A stretch of 64,000 bases of DNA from Euclidia mi (lineage: Eukaryota; Arthropoda; Insecta; Lepidoptera; Erebidae), in NCBI GenBank assembly GCA_944739405.2, contig OX123182.2:67955183-68019182 (forward strand), in the 5' to 3' direction. Of this stretch, positions 1 to 10,833 are shown piece after piece. A program made the position numbers and the translations under genes. Below the pieces are notes generated by a model. That model saw nothing but the letters and a program-made list of their open reading frames with translations. It had not been told where the DNA came from and did not search any database. The first letter of the stretch is position 1, and each line of letters opens with the position of its first letter.

Positions 1-13
1 ATTTTGAGTTATG

Positions 14-958
14 GCGCTGATACACTTGAGCATTCGCCTGTAATGAGCATTCTAGAGAATGTTACAAAACAAATGAGTGTGTTTTATCGAGCATTCTCAC
101 GAACATTCGGGCGAGCATTAGAATATGGATAATACATTTTTTTTTATTAAATAAAAGCCTGTCAGATTGACTTCACGCTGCCTGATGGTAAGCTGACAGT
201 GAAGTCCTATTGGACAGGCCACCTTCCCCAATTGCTGGTTAAGCAATGTGACATGACGGCCCTCACTTTGACGGCCTTGAGAGATGCTTTTTCACGCCCT
301 GCTTAGAGGACCCAGGATCAAGGGAGGAAGGAAACACGTGAGCTGGCAGTGAGTTCCACATCTTTATGGTACGGCAAAGATAAGATGTACCGAACCTTTT
401 CGTACGTGACGGTATCTGATCTACCGTATAAGGGTGGCACCACATAGAATTCACGCTACAATGGCGGTTAAACCCAATATATTTACTTCACTTTGACTTA
501 TGATTTTAATCTAGGGAAGAATCTTCGTAGTTTGTCACTAATTTTAACATTACTAGTGATGGGCTTACTCAGAATAAATATCTATAAAATATCGATAATG
601 TTTACAATAGGTCCTAAAATTTGGTTTACTCAGAATTAATTTCAATAGAATGTTTATAAACTCTCGATATCTCTCGAAATTTGAACGTAGGAACAGACAC
701 TTGTGTGATTTATTAAACCTGTTCAATTTAAAATCTGCATTTTATTATTTAGAAACGTAATTTCATAACTGAAACTGCAGTAAACATATTGGGTAAAACT
801 GCTGTTGTAGTGCGATTTCTATATTTTTTCTATATTCTACGGACTATTTGAATTTAGAACGTTTGCTAGAATGATCGTGAAAATGTTCGGTTCGACAAAA
901 CAGAAAACGACGAATGCTTGCAATTCTGTTACAAGTGAATGCTCAGGTGCATCAGCGC
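14..958. mobile_element. Non-autonomous DNA element with 30-bp terminal inverted repeats
   Basis: The 30 bases at 14-43 are the reverse complement of 929-958 with four mismatches, all transitions. Both ends read GCGCTGAT.CAC.TGAGC from the outside inward. The octamer GAGCATTC recurs just inside the left end (about 28-35, 45-52 and 89-96), as subterminal binding-site clusters often do. No transposase is visible inside. The only coding remnant is a LINE tail at about 135-475, which looks like a later insertion. I could not define a target-site duplication, so the superfamily is unknown. Inferred to be a MITE-like derivative. Confidence 0.55.
135..475 (-). pseudogene. CR1/Jockey-type LINE, extreme C-terminus and 3' UTR
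   Basis: The minus strand at 454-263 encodes 63 residues ending the way lepidopteran non-LTR ORF2 proteins do, with an RTIKMWNSLPAHVFPSS-type motif followed by a short basic tail. On the element strand this is followed by a 3' UTR with TTTATTTAATAAA and an A-run near 140. The RT and endonuclease domains are absent, so this is a severely 5'-truncated dead copy. It lies inside the terminal-inverted-repeat element at 14-958. The exact clade is not resolved from 63 residues. Confidence 0.6.
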
Positions 959-1819
959 AGATACCCACACGGCACTACACTTTGTGTGATATACAATTTG
1001 TTGTTTCGAGTCTGGGTGTTCATGTTGTCTGTTAGTTGCATGTTTGTTTGGTTTACTTTGGAATTAAATAGTTGAGTTGTGCTGGGCTCGGCATGAATGC
1101 TCTGACACAATCGAGTGAGTATTGAATATTCTATAAAACTAACGTGAAGTTAATTAATCGCCATAATTTGCGTTATTCGAACTGATGGATGAATCACCTG
1201 CTTTTTCATCCTGGTAAATTGTCTTTTTCGTATTGCATCTCAATTATTTTTATCAAAAGCAATAGCTACGCCGATGCAGTCCGGTATTATGATTGGAACG
1301 GAGAGTGGTAATCTGCCTTTGTGTGGTAACTGATATTTGTGGTTTTGGCCAGCACCTGCCTAAACGCAAATATATTTGGTTTTTCACTGTTGCATCTGAA
1401 CAAATATTTACATGTCCGACTGTCCGGTATTGTTAGGCTTTTGTCAGTATTACACGACGTACGCAACGCAAGCAGAGCGAAAGTAAACGAGCTCAATAAA
1501 AACAAAATCTAGTCCTCTTTTTTAATCGACCTCAATTGATGGCACGGTACTATAATTATTAAGGACTGTAAAGGGTTCGTGCAACAAAACATCAGGACTC
1601 CGACGAAAATTTTAATAAGGCAGAAAGAAACAATGGAGGATATCTATATCAAATAACAAAAAGAACATAGTAATTACTGTCACGCTATTATAATTACAAA
1701 CGCTTTAATATTGCTTATTAAACAGAGGGCTATAGTTCCGTGTGATGTCACTCCTTCCCGTCTTCATATTAGTTCTCAATCTAAACTACGTATACCTACT
1801 CTATTGGGATCACGGTAAA
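959..1819. other. No gene seen; SINE-like tail at about 962-1060
   Basis: Positions 962-1060 (ACACTTTGTGTGAT, then a TTGTTGTTTCGAGTCTGGG stretch) match the body of the tRNA-related SINE at about 32875-32950, so a SINE remnant is likely. The rest, about 1060-1819, is AT-rich with short ORFs only, and I recognise nothing in it. Confidence 0.4.
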
Positions 1820-2968
1820 AAAATAGGGCAAGTGCGAGTCGGACTCGTGCACGAAGGGTTCCGTACCATCATCTATAAAAAAAATCACGTTTGTTGTAGG
1901 TATACTTAAATATTTTTTAAGTTTCTGCCTTTTTTTTTGGTGTCTGGTTGGAAAATCCTCATGGAGTCCCTCCGCCCTGGGGGGGAAGGGCGAAGGGGAC
2001 TGTCAGACTCGTACTGACTAAAAACCAACCCGTGCTCCTCATGTACCCATGTGTCGGAGGGTTCGGTTTCACCGAAGCATTCCTCACTACCTTCCGACGG
2101 GTACTGGCCCGCCAGATGGTCAGGCGGGCCCCGAACGAAACCACTTTGGCGGCGGATGAAGGTGTTTGGCTCCGCCGCAAAAACACCGAGCGGCCGCAGA
2201 GGATAGGGAGGACGGCAACGCAACACCGCATCTCCTCTTCCTCCGGGGCCCCACCGCGACGCAACGATGGTGCGCCCCCATTTGGTCGCGGGAGATAGGG
2301 CGCGAGGCAACGCAACACCGACACGCCTCTCCTCCCGCGACCGCACGCGGCTGCGAGGGACAGACAAAACTGTCTCCCGCACCCGCACCTTGGGACGCAT
2401 CCTACGCAGGCGTCACCCAAGCCCACGTGGAGCGTCCCCTCCCGGGATGCCGCTTAACTTCACCGTGGGTGTACCTCAAACCCACGGTTACTGAGCTCCC
2501 CCACCACGACGAGGTGGAGATCCCACGAGGGGGTTTAAGTTTTTGCCTGTTTATTAAGATCGAGTAACAAATTGCTTAAAAACTACGTTTGTTGTATGGG
2601 AGCCCCCCTTTTATTGTTTACTTTTTTTATTTAATTATTCATTTTGAAAGGTAATATTATACAACCACATATTCTGTGAAAATTTTAAGCGTTTACCTGT
2701 TACCGTTAGTAATTTCGAGCAAAAAACACAAAAAAAAACACCTTTATTGTATCGGACCTCCCTTTATATTTGATTTTTTTTATATTTTTAGTATTTGTTA
2801 TTATAGCGGCAACCAAACTACATAATTTGTGAAAATTTCAGCTTTCTAGCTATCACGGTTTATGAGATACAGCCTGGTGACAGACAGACAGACAGACAGA
2901 CAGACCGACAGCGGAGGCTTAGTAATAGGGTCCCGTTTTTTACCTTTTTGGTACGGAACCCTAAAAAT
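1820..2968. mobile_element. Lepidopteran interspersed repeat with (CAGA)n tract
   Basis: The left part reads AGTGCGAGTCGGACTCG and GGGTTCCGTACC. The right end has a CAGA/GACA microsatellite at about 2879-2909 and then GGTACGGAACCCTAAAAA, so GGGTTCCGTACC and GGTACGGAACCC form inverted ends. This arrangement is abundant in Lepidoptera; I identify it from memory of such repeats and assign no family name. No coding frame belongs to it. A second element is nested at 1931-2533. Confidence 0.6.
1931..2533 (-). mobile_element. GC-rich retroposed insert with 15-bp target-site duplication
   Basis: The insert is flanked by TTTAAGTTTCTGCCT (1916-1930) and TTTAAGTTTTTGCCT (2534-2548), a 15-bp duplication with one mismatch. 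The T-run at 1931-1938 is the poly-A tail of a minus-strand retroposon. The body is far richer in G+C than its surroundings, and several ORFs overlap in different frames without stops (up to 164 codons at 2400-1906). That is expected from base composition alone and I do not call them genes. The 3' part, just before the tail, resembles a LINE 3' UTR. Likely a truncated or internally deleted LINE, or a SINE built on one. Confidence 0.6.
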
Positions 2969-3038
2969 GAAGAACCTGTTTTTTTTCAGTACCATGCTAT
3001 TGCAAATCTCTAGAAGATGAGCATCATATATATATATA

Positions 3039-3170
3039 GACGGGAATTAACACGAACATGCATTAGGTATAGCTTACATACCTTATTTTGCTTGACGTTT
3101 CGAGACGGTTGCACGTCCCGTAGTCGCAAGCTATGTAAATACCTAATGCATGTTTGCGTTAATTCCCGTC
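3039..3170. mobile_element. Foldback MITE, 132 bp
   Basis: The ends GACGGGAATTAAC and GTTAATTCCCGTC are inverted, and the pairing continues for about 30 bases through ACATGCATTAGGTA. The element sits in a (TA)n run, consistent with TA target sites. A second copy lies at 10834-10962. The loop carries TTGCTTGACGTTTCGAGACG. The box GACGTTTCG after a short palindrome also occurs in the Penelope LTRs of this window (39232, 47815), which hints at a shared origin. Confidence 0.7.
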
Positions 3171-5583
3171 ATTATATATACTCTACTAAACATGCAACGC
3201 GAGTGTTTAAAAGTTTCAGGATGAGCATCAGTACCGCAAATAAACGAGGACAGACTGGGCATCCGGGCATTCACTAGAGTCACAAACGTACACTAGAGCC
3301 ATCCCATAAATAACAGCTTATTAAAGAGAATAATTCTTGTGCGTATATAATAATTATCCATTTGAAATTGACAATAGTCCAAAATTAATAAATTGTTACG
3401 CTAACCATTTTGCTCTACATTTATTATAATGACTTGTTTCGTTCCAAATACCATAGAAGCAAAGAATAATTCAACTCTACAGCAGAAAACATTTTATTAC
3501 TCTGTTTTTTCTTGATACTGATTAGTATTGAAAAATACACTCGCTGAAATATGCTAGCTTACGATCATAATGACATAGGACAGATTTGCTAAAATATTGC
3601 TAAAATATTGGTTCGTCAATAATTCAATGGAGAGCGGGTACAAATCCCTCGGTGTGAACTGTAGGGTAGGCGTTGCGGCGCGCGCTGTCCGCCCGCCGGC
3701 GACGCTAACTACCCGCTCTAAATAACATCATTGTGTTCTATCGATTCTTGAACATCATTCGCTCTCACAGCCACGACATACACCATTATCTAAATATCTA
3801 ACCCCATCGCTAAATGTAAACTCAGTCAACGGCTTAATGAGTACCCCAAACTGTCTGAATTTTATAAATTATCGGAATGTTGTTTAAAATGTAATTTTGA
3901 AGCCATGGTGCACCGAGTGAGAAGGAGGTCGAGGGTAGTAGTCAGTGAGTGCAAACAAACGGAATAATTAATCTGTCATGAGGTGTCTGTGCCTATTGGA
4001 GCTCGGCGTCAACAACTTGTCAACCGTGCTACTAATAAACTCCTATGCAAAGCTCGCACCAATGCAAAGCACGCAAATGCACATTTTTCATGTTCCGTTT
4101 ACAATGCTGTAAACTAACTAAGGTACCATTTCAACAACCTGCATCATAGTTATTAATGTATGCTTTCACCGCGCTGCGTATCTCCTTAATGTGTTTAACT
4201 TTGGAATTGTTTGAGATACCGATAAGGGAAGGAATGTTTTGATTGCGTAGTTCGACTTTACATGCAACTTTAACAATATTCGCCTCCATGCTATCGATAT
4301 CGACTTTCGCGGAATATGTATCAAGTAGCTCTGATATTGACAGAATATTTGTAGATGCGAAAAGAATGAACGTAGATTTGTTCCTTCACAGTATGATGCC
4401 ATATTATTTTCATAATATAAAAGATATTTATTATACATATAAATGTCCCGCTATAGTGATTAATAGCGCTCTTTGCTAGTTTGGGGTTAGCCTGAACTTT
4501 TTTAGTGGTAAAAGCCGAACATTTTCATACAAACACAAATTGTTTTCGTATCTACTTTCTCGAGGCGTCCATTTGGAATAAAGTCTACGAGTTCTCCTGA
4601 CAACTGAATTCAAATTGGGCTGCGTTGTTCGGTACCCACAATTTTTCGTTACTAATAGGAATCGATTGGATCCAAATGTAAACTGGGGCGAGCAGAACCC
4701 TTCAATCAATGAAAGCTGAGCGCGAATCCCGCTCATAGACTGCTGGAGTATTTGTATAATAGCCACCTCTAGTAACAGAATTTATGTTATTATTTTGGAT
4801 GAAGTGTGAGTAAACAAGTGAGTACTGCTACCCATCCACTTGGCATTATTGATTTATGATTTTATCCGTAAGTCCCACCTTTACGGCACCCGCGGGCAGT
4901 TATGCAGTGGTACTTTCTTCTCGAAGTGACGGGACGAGCCAAATAGACTTCATCACTGTATTATCAGCTGTATCTATGTACAGTATGTACACGTCTGTGG
5001 ATAACGAGGCGGCATGTTAACACTGCAAAGATGGTGCCATTAGGTGACTTTGCCGACGGCAATAAAATTGTTGTAAGCATTTAAATGAAATGTAAATAAG
5101 TAATGCACTAAAATCGCTAAAATAATGTATTCATTAAAACAACTTTTAATTAAACTAAATGGAAGCTCTTCCATATAAATTTTTTATGATAACCTCTTTT
5201 GGCATAGAACTAAATCTGGACACTTATTACACATTTTAAACTACCGTTCGGCAAAAATACAAGACTTTTTTACATTATCTATTTTTATTTTATTTATTTT
5301 TTTAAACCCAGTCTGCATCAGCTGTTTATCTACGAGTAATACGAAACCATGAGAAAATAAATCAAAAATCGAGCAAAGGAATATAGAATTCAACTATTCC
5401 TATTTACGGCCGATACATTCTTTTGTCGACGACAAGGCTTCGGTCTAGTATAATAAAATTAATCTCCGAGTCAGCGTCTAGCCAATTCAAATCGGATCGA
5501 AACCGACTGTCGCCTGTTTGTGCTCATTCAAGTGTTCATATTGTTCTGTAGCGAATGTCAATTGAGTTAGTTGCAGCCAGACT

Positions 5584-5620
5584 TATAAATAGAAAACTAC
5601 GCTACTTTATTTCCCGTCAG
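5584..5620 (+). promoter_or_regulatory. TATA box plus initiator-like motif, copy A
   Basis: TATAAATA at 5584-5591 is followed 33 bp later by TCAG (5617-5620), a spacing that suits an insect RNA polymerase II core promoter. The same pair with the same spacing is kept in copy B (8158/8191) and copy C (14418/14451). In copy B an AATAAA lies 3' at 8731. No ORF is attached, so the transcript, if any, may be an LTR-type or non-coding RNA. Confidence 0.3.
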
Positions 5621-5712
5621 AAACAGCCTTTACAAATGTGGTAAAGCGAAAACCTGACCAATAGATTTTTGGTTATTCACATTTATGCATATTCTAAGCG
5701 GTATATACACAT

Positions 5713-8407
5713 GAGCCATCCCATAAATAACAGCTTATTAAAGAGAATAATTCTTGTGCGTATATAATAATTATCCATTTGAAATTGACAATAGTCCAAA
5801 ATTAATAAATTGTTACGCTAACCATTTTGTTCTACATTTATTATTATGACTTGTTTCGTTCCAAATACCATAGAAGCAAAGAATAATTCAGCTCTACAGC
5901 AGAAAACATTTTATTAGTCTGTGTTTCCTTGATACTGATTAGTATTGAAAAATACACTCGCTGAAATATGCTAGCTTACGATCATAAAGACATAAGACAG
6001 ATTGAGGAGAAAATTGGCTAAAATATTGGTTCGTCAATAATTCAATGGAGAGTGGGTACAATCCCTCGGTGTGAACTGTAGGGTAGACGTTTCGGCGCGC
6101 GCTGTCCGCCCGCGGCGACGCTAACTACCCGCTCTAAATAACATCATTGTGTTCTATCGATTCTAGAACATCATTCTCTCTCACAGCCACTACATACACC
6201 ATTATCAAAATATCTAACTCCATCGCTAAATGTAAACTCAGTCAACGACTTAATGAGTACCCCAAACTGTCCTGAATTGAGATAATCATCCTTAATGGAT
6301 TAACGCAAAACTTTCAAGATTCACCGGAACTGCCTAATTACGAACGAAGTTTTCTTTTTACGCAATCGCCTCAAAAAGGGAACGAAACACAAGAGCTGAA
6401 TTTGATGGCACCGTAAATAAAATCATATTTTATAAATTATCGGAATGTTGTTTAAAATGTAATTTTGAAGCCGTGGTGCACCGAGTGAGAAGGAGGTCGA
6501 GGGTAGTAGTCAGTGAGTGCAAACAAACGGAATAATTAATTTGTCATGAGGTGTCTGTGCCTATTGGAGCTCGGCGTCAACAACATGTCCAGCGTGCCAC
6601 TAATAAACTCCAATGCAAAGCTCGCACCGAATGAAAATGCACATTTTTCATGTTCCGTTTACAATGCTGTAAACTAATTAAGGTACCATTTCAACAACCT
6701 GCATCGTAGTTAGTAGTAGTAGTTTTTAATGTATACTTTCACCGCGCCGCGTATCTCCTTAATGTGTATAACTTTGCAATTGTTTGAGATACCGATAAGG
6801 GAAGGAATGTTTTGATTGCGTAGTTCGACTTTACATGCAACTTTAACAATATTCGCCTCCATGCTATCGATATCGACTTTCGCGGAATATCTATCAAGTA
6901 GCTCTGATATTGACAGAATATTTGTAGATGCGAAAAGAATGAACGTAGATTTGTTCCTTCACAGTATGATGCCATATTATTTTCATAATATAAAAGATAT
7001 TTATTATACATATAAATGTCCCGCTATAGTGATTAATAGCGCTCTTTGCTAGTTTGGGGTTAGCCTGAACTTTTTTAGTGGTAAAAGCCGAACATTTTCA
7101 TACAAACACAAATTGTTTTCGTATCTACTTTCTCGAGGCGTCCATTTGGAATAAAGTCTACGAGTTCTCCTGACAACTGAATTCAAATTGGGCTGCGTTG
7201 TTCGGTACCCACAATTTTTCGTTACTAATAGGAATCGATTGGATCCAAATGTAAACTGGGGCGAGCAGAACCCTTCAATCAATGAAAGCTGAGCGTGAAT
7301 CCCGCTCATAGACTGCTGGAGTATTTGTATAATAGCCACCTCTAGTAACAGAATTTATGTTATTATTTTGGATGAAGTGTGAGTAAACAAGTGAGTACTG
7401 CTACCCATCCACTTGGCATAATTGATTTATGATTTTATCCGTAAGTCGCACCTTTACGGCACCCGCGGGCAGTGATGCAGTGGTACTTTCTTCTCGAAGT
7501 GACGGGACGAGCCAAATAGACTTCATCACTGTATTATCAGCTGTATCTATGTACAGTATGTACACGTCTGTGGATAACGAGGCGGCATGTTAACACTGCA
7601 AAGATGGTGCCATTAGGTGACTTTGCCGACGGCAATAAAATTGTTGTAAGCATTTAAATGAAATGTAAATAAGTAATGCACTAAAATCGCTAAAATAATG
7701 TATTTATTAAAACAACTTTTAATTAAACTAAATGGAAGCTCTTCCATATACATTTTTTTATGATAACCTCTTTTGGCATAGAACTAAATCTGGACACTTA
7801 TTACACATTTTAAACTACCGTTCGGCAAAAATACAAGACTTTTTTACATTATCTATTTTTATTTTATTTTTTTTTTTAAACCCAGTCTGCATCAGCTGTT
7901 TATCTACGAGTAATACGAAACCATGAGAAAATAAATCAAAAATCGAGCAAAGGAATATAGAATTCAACTATTCCTATTTACGGCCGATACATTCTTTTGT
8001 CGACGACAAGGCTTCGGTCTAGTATAATAAAATTAATCTCCGAGTCAGCGTCTAGCCAATTCAAATCGGATCGAAACCGACTGTCGCCTGTTTGTGCTCA
8101 TTCAAGTGTTCATATTGTTCTGTAGCGAATGTCAATTGAGTTAGTTGCAGCCAGACTTATAAATAGAAAACTACGCTACTTTATTTCCCGTCAGAAACAG
8201 CCTTTACAAATGCGGTAAAGCGAAAACCTGACCAATAGATTTTTGGTTATTCACATTTATGCATATTCTAAGCGGTATATGTGAAAAAATGATATGTCGG
8301 ATGCGATCATTAGTATAGTCGCCGGACTCAGACCGCTGAGTGACGTATTGCGGTACGTTGGAGGGGCGGCGCTTGACAAGTGTTCCTGAGAACTCGTCTG
8401 GCGAGAT
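5713..8407. repeat. Segmental duplication, copy B
   Basis: Begins at GAGCCATCCC directly after the broken end of copy A, so A and B are head to tail. It is the most complete body: it keeps the 160-bp block missing from A and the 540-bp block missing from C. It extends past 8281 into sequence shared with C up to GGCGAGAT (8407, equivalent to 14687). Differences from A are sparse, so the duplication looks recent. No recognisable protein gene. Confidence 0.8.
8158..8194 (+). promoter_or_regulatory. TATA box plus initiator-like motif, copy B
   Basis: TATAAATA at 8158-8165 and TCAG at 8191-8194, identical in spacing to copies A and C. A polyadenylation signal AATAAA follows at 8731-8736, which would make a transcript of a few hundred bases once the nested 184-bp insertion is discounted. 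Confidence 0.3.
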
Positions 8408-8508
8408 CTAGCATTCTGACTCGAAGCGGCGAGCCATAAGTACCTCGTGAATCTGTTCTCGGTCCGTTTTAAGACTTTAAGTGGAAGTGTTACCATGTTA
8501 GACTGTAA

Positions 8509-8692
8509 AATAATAAAAAAAAAAATCTTTATTGGCACAAAAATACAGATAGCCATTGTTTAGAACCCTTGACCTTTAAACTAAGTAGAATACTTGTAAT
8601 ATGGAGGTCAAGGAGTAAACTCTGGTTATATCTACACTTAATTTCTGTATGAACATACATAGGTAATTATTATAATAGTTTATAACTGTAAC
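8509..8692 (-). mobile_element. LINE 3'-UTR fragment, 184 bp, with 9-bp target-site duplication
   Basis: AGACTGTAA occurs on both sides (8500-8508 and 8693-8701). On the minus strand the insert ends GTGCCAATAAAGATTTTTT, the typical 3' end of lepidopteran CR1/Jockey-type LINEs with a T-rich tail. No coding sequence remains. Confidence 0.6.
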
Positions 8693-8735
8693 AGACTGTA
8701 ATTGTGAAGATAACGTACTCTGTGTCCTGAAATAA

Positions 8736-8791
8736 ACTCAGTGTATTGTACTCAGTGTATTGTACTCAGTGTATTATACTCAGTGTGTATT
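8736..8791. repeat. 14-bp tandem repeat, 4 units
   Basis: Four units of ACTCAGTGTATTGT. The first two are identical, the third has one change and the fourth is degenerate. The array begins inside the tail of the AATAAA signal (8731) of the LTR-like sequence. Confidence 0.9.
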
Positions 8792-8800
8792 CATTGCAAA

Positions 8801-9394
8801 GAGACCCAGCTGTGCCCACGTAAAACTGTGAAGCGATGATGTCGGCCAAAAATCAAGCTACCCGTCGTCATATATGTATTTACGAAATCGGGGGCTCCTT
8901 TTTCAATATATTTTATATTATGAGAATCTATAACGGCATTCAAATCACGAACATTATCGAGCTTCACATCAGTAGCTGAATTTATGTCCTATGCATGCCT
9001 CCTATGCTATATCTTGTAGCGAGCATCTTATATTATTACCTATATACGAGTTATTTGAAGGTTTTTTTGCTGACTCGGTCATCGTCATCGTCCTAGCGCT
9101 ATGACGGTAACTTAAATTATTGCACTTGTATCAGTAGCAGGCGGTCCAAAGAGTCATGACAAGCGGTAAGTCATGTTTTAGTTCTCTTAACTTGCCCATC
9201 AAAGCAATGCGATCTTTCTTTGAAGCCATACACTACTACCAATTTATCCAGTTAACTTTGTAACTAGTAAAATTCGGCTACTTTAAAGTACCTACTTATC
9301 AAATGTCACTGAAATTCTAAACGGCGGCACCAGCTTTCCTACATGATGACTGTGCGAGTGTATTTAAGTGAATCTTTGAACAGTTACATTAACA
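8801..9394. other. No gene seen
   Basis: AT-rich single-copy-looking sequence with only short ORFs. I recognise nothing in it. Confidence 0.5.
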
Positions 9395-9624
9395 ACTAAA
9401 GGATTCCTGCAGCTAAGCCTGCGCTTTATTTTATTTAACACCTTCTGCCTGATCCTGTGGGAATTTCGCAATATCCCTTTTTAGTGGATGCACTTAGTCC
9501 CCTTACGATAGCCAAGGAACACAAATGCCAAATTTTAGCATCTTACGCTCAGTAGTTTCGGCTGTGCGTTGTCTATCAGTCAGTAAGTATTGCAAGTATT
9601 TTATAAAGTATACACAGATTTTTC
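9395..9624 (-). mobile_element. Decayed short Helitron
   Basis: Reads in the same order as the copies at 27685-28098: TCCTGCAGCTAAGCCTGCG, then GGGAATTTCG, ATGCCAAATTTTAGC, TAGTTTCGGCTG, TCAGTCAGTAAG and a TATA-rich end. The plus-strand left edge CTAA replaces the CTAG expected for the 3' terminus on the minus strand. Non-coding and non-autonomous. Confidence 0.5.
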
Positions 9625-9640
9625 ATGATTAGACTTTATA

Positions 9641-10187
9641 ATCTGTCCCACTACCGGACATAGGCCTAGATAGTCAGGCCGTAGTCCATGACGCTAGCCA
9701 AGTACGAGTTGGCAGTCTTCGTATGTCTCTCGAAAAAATTGTGAAGATATCTTAGACAAGCAAGCTTCCTCATAACGTTTTCCCTCATCGTTTAGCAACC
9801 CACAATTAACAATCTATTATTTTCAATAAAAAGCAGCGATAGCCTAGTGGAGAGACCGACAGACAGCTACGCAGAGGGTCCTGGTTCGAATCCACGGCGC
9901 GCACTGATGACTTTTCGGAGTTATGTGCGTATTAAATTGTTAATTATAGCTTGCTAAACGGTGAAGGAAAACATCGTGAGGAAACCTGCATGTCTGAGAG
10001 TTCTCTATAATGTTCTCGAAAGACATGTGAAGTCTGCCAACCCGCACTTGGCCAGCGTGGTGGACTATGGCCTTACCTTTCTCATAATGGGAAGAGGCCC
10101 GTGCCCAGCAGTGGGACAGTATAAAGGGCTGATGATGATGATTTTCAAAAAACAGCAGTCTCTCTGGGCAATCGCTACCTTCATTAG
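9641..10187 (-). mobile_element. Old tRNA-derived SINE, split by a younger SINE
   Basis: On the minus strand the order is AGCGATTGCCCAGAGAGACT (about 10178), AACGATGAGGGAAAACGTTA, TGAGGAAGCTTGCTTGTC, a CTTGGCTAGCGTCATGGACT block and GTGGGACAGATTATAAA near 9641. This is the standard lepidopteran SINE series, with clear decay. It is interrupted at 9831-10140 by a plus-strand SINE of the same broad family. Its 5' part and about 180 bp upstream are also found, in opposite orientation, at 17570-17840. Confidence 0.7.
9831..10140 (+). mobile_element. tRNA-derived SINE with target-site duplication
   Basis: Starts AAGCAGCGATAGCCTAGTGG (A-box region) and carries GGTTCGAATCC (B box), the parts of an RNA polymerase III promoter. 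The body reads TTAAATTGTTAATTATAGC, GAGGAAACCTGCATGTCTG and CAGTGGGACAG, and it ends GATGATGATG. It is flanked by ATTTTCAATAAA (9819-9830) and ATTTTCAAAAAA (10141-10152), a 12-bp duplication with one mismatch. It would rely on a LINE for movement; the GATGATGAT tail is shared with the RTE tails in this window, which fits RTE as partner. Confidence 0.85.
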
Positions 10188-10365
10188 ATTCATCATTGGA
10201 TACGGTTAATGACCCTGTTATTGACTAATTACTAAGAAAACCGCAAGCAATAACAAATAAATAATAAGCCAAAGTGAGCCTCTAATAAGCCAAATTACAA
10301 AGCATTGCGATAGATAGAGTAGTATGAGATCATAACAACATATTCCTAATATAATTTAAATTCAC
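10153..10365. repeat. Inverted long-range repeat, partner of 17570-17790
   Basis: Shared blocks in reverse complement include TTGGATACGGTTAATGACC, ACTAAGAAAACCGCAAGCAA, GCCAAATTACAAAGCATTG and ACATATTCCTAA. The similarity continues beyond the SINE 5' end at about 10187, so it is either a longer composite repeat or an inverted segmental duplication 7.4 kb apart. Confidence 0.7.
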
Positions 10366-10618
10366 AACTGAGTTAAATAATTAAATTTAATTTGATTTCA
10401 CTAATTTACAAGTAAACAGGTACCTACTTGTATGATAACAGTAGTGTAATACTAGGACAATACTTTATTCTAATACACTGTCATTGCCATTGCCCTTCCT
10501 TTCACATTAAATAGACAAGTAACAACGCTCAATCTCCTTGATACTATCTAGCCCCACAGCTGCTGCACATGAGTCCAGGCTAGAACAAGGCGAAAGACTT
10601 CAGTAGTTCGTAGGCAAT

Positions 10619-10735
10619 ATGATCAATATCATCAACATCAAAATGATTATCAAAATCATTATCAAAATCATTATCAAAACCATTATCAACATCGTCATCA
10701 TCGCCAGCATTATCATCAATTTCTTAACCATCGGT
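10619..10735. repeat. ATCATTATCAAA-type simple repeat
   Basis: Degenerate repeats of ATCATTATCAAA and ATCATCAACATC. The 66-codon frame across it (Ile, Lys and Asn only) is a by-product of the repeat. Confidence 0.8.
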
Positions 10736-10833
10736 AAGTTAATCATCAATAATAATTCAATCATCGTCAACTGTTATTGCACCGGCAAGCCCATGCTATT
10801 GCAAATCTCTAGAAGATGAGCATCATATATATA

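Larger units (their letters stand above)
2992..5706. repeat. Segmental duplication, copy A
   Basis: Sequence from 2992 matches sequence from 10791, and 3296-5706 also matches 5713-8280 nearly base for base over its last kilobase. Copy A lacks about 160 bp that B and C share (6272-6432 in B) and stops at GCGGTATAT (5706), where B and C run on. It contains a hairpin MITE (3039-3170), a short inverted repeat AGAGCGGGTA / TACCCGCTCT (3631-3640 and 3710-3719) around a GC-rich loop, and a TATA-box motif at 5584. Small ORFs at 4243-4479 and 4766-4476 are kept in copies A and B but match nothing I know. No transposase or terminal repeats define it as one mobile element. Confidence 0.8.
8281..8800 (+). 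mobile_element. LTR-like sequence with nested LINE tail
   Basis: Downstream of the TATA motif of copy B lies a GC-richer stretch (GACGTATTGCGG, GGAGGGGCGGCGC), then AATAAA at 8731 and a tandem repeat. Copy C has the start of the same sequence and adds CTGCCATCTGGTG (14609-14621), a phrase common in insect retrotransposon LTRs. Promoter, body and polyadenylation signal in order suggest a solo LTR, but I find no second LTR, primer-binding site or polypurine tract. A LINE 3' fragment is inserted at 8509-8692. Confidence 0.35.

Noticed and set aside
1906..2567. Several overlapping ORFs of 75-164 codons on both strands
   Set aside because: GC-rich retroposed insert; openness on both strands reflects composition, and no domain is recognisable.
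4243..4766. Small ORFs kept in duplication copies A and B (also 6739-7339)
   Set aside because: The sequence is nearly identical between copies, so open frames persist without selection. They overlap on both strands, match nothing, and the region is deleted in copy C.
10619..10819. 66-codon Ile-rich ORF
   Set aside because: Simple ATCATTATCAAA repeat.
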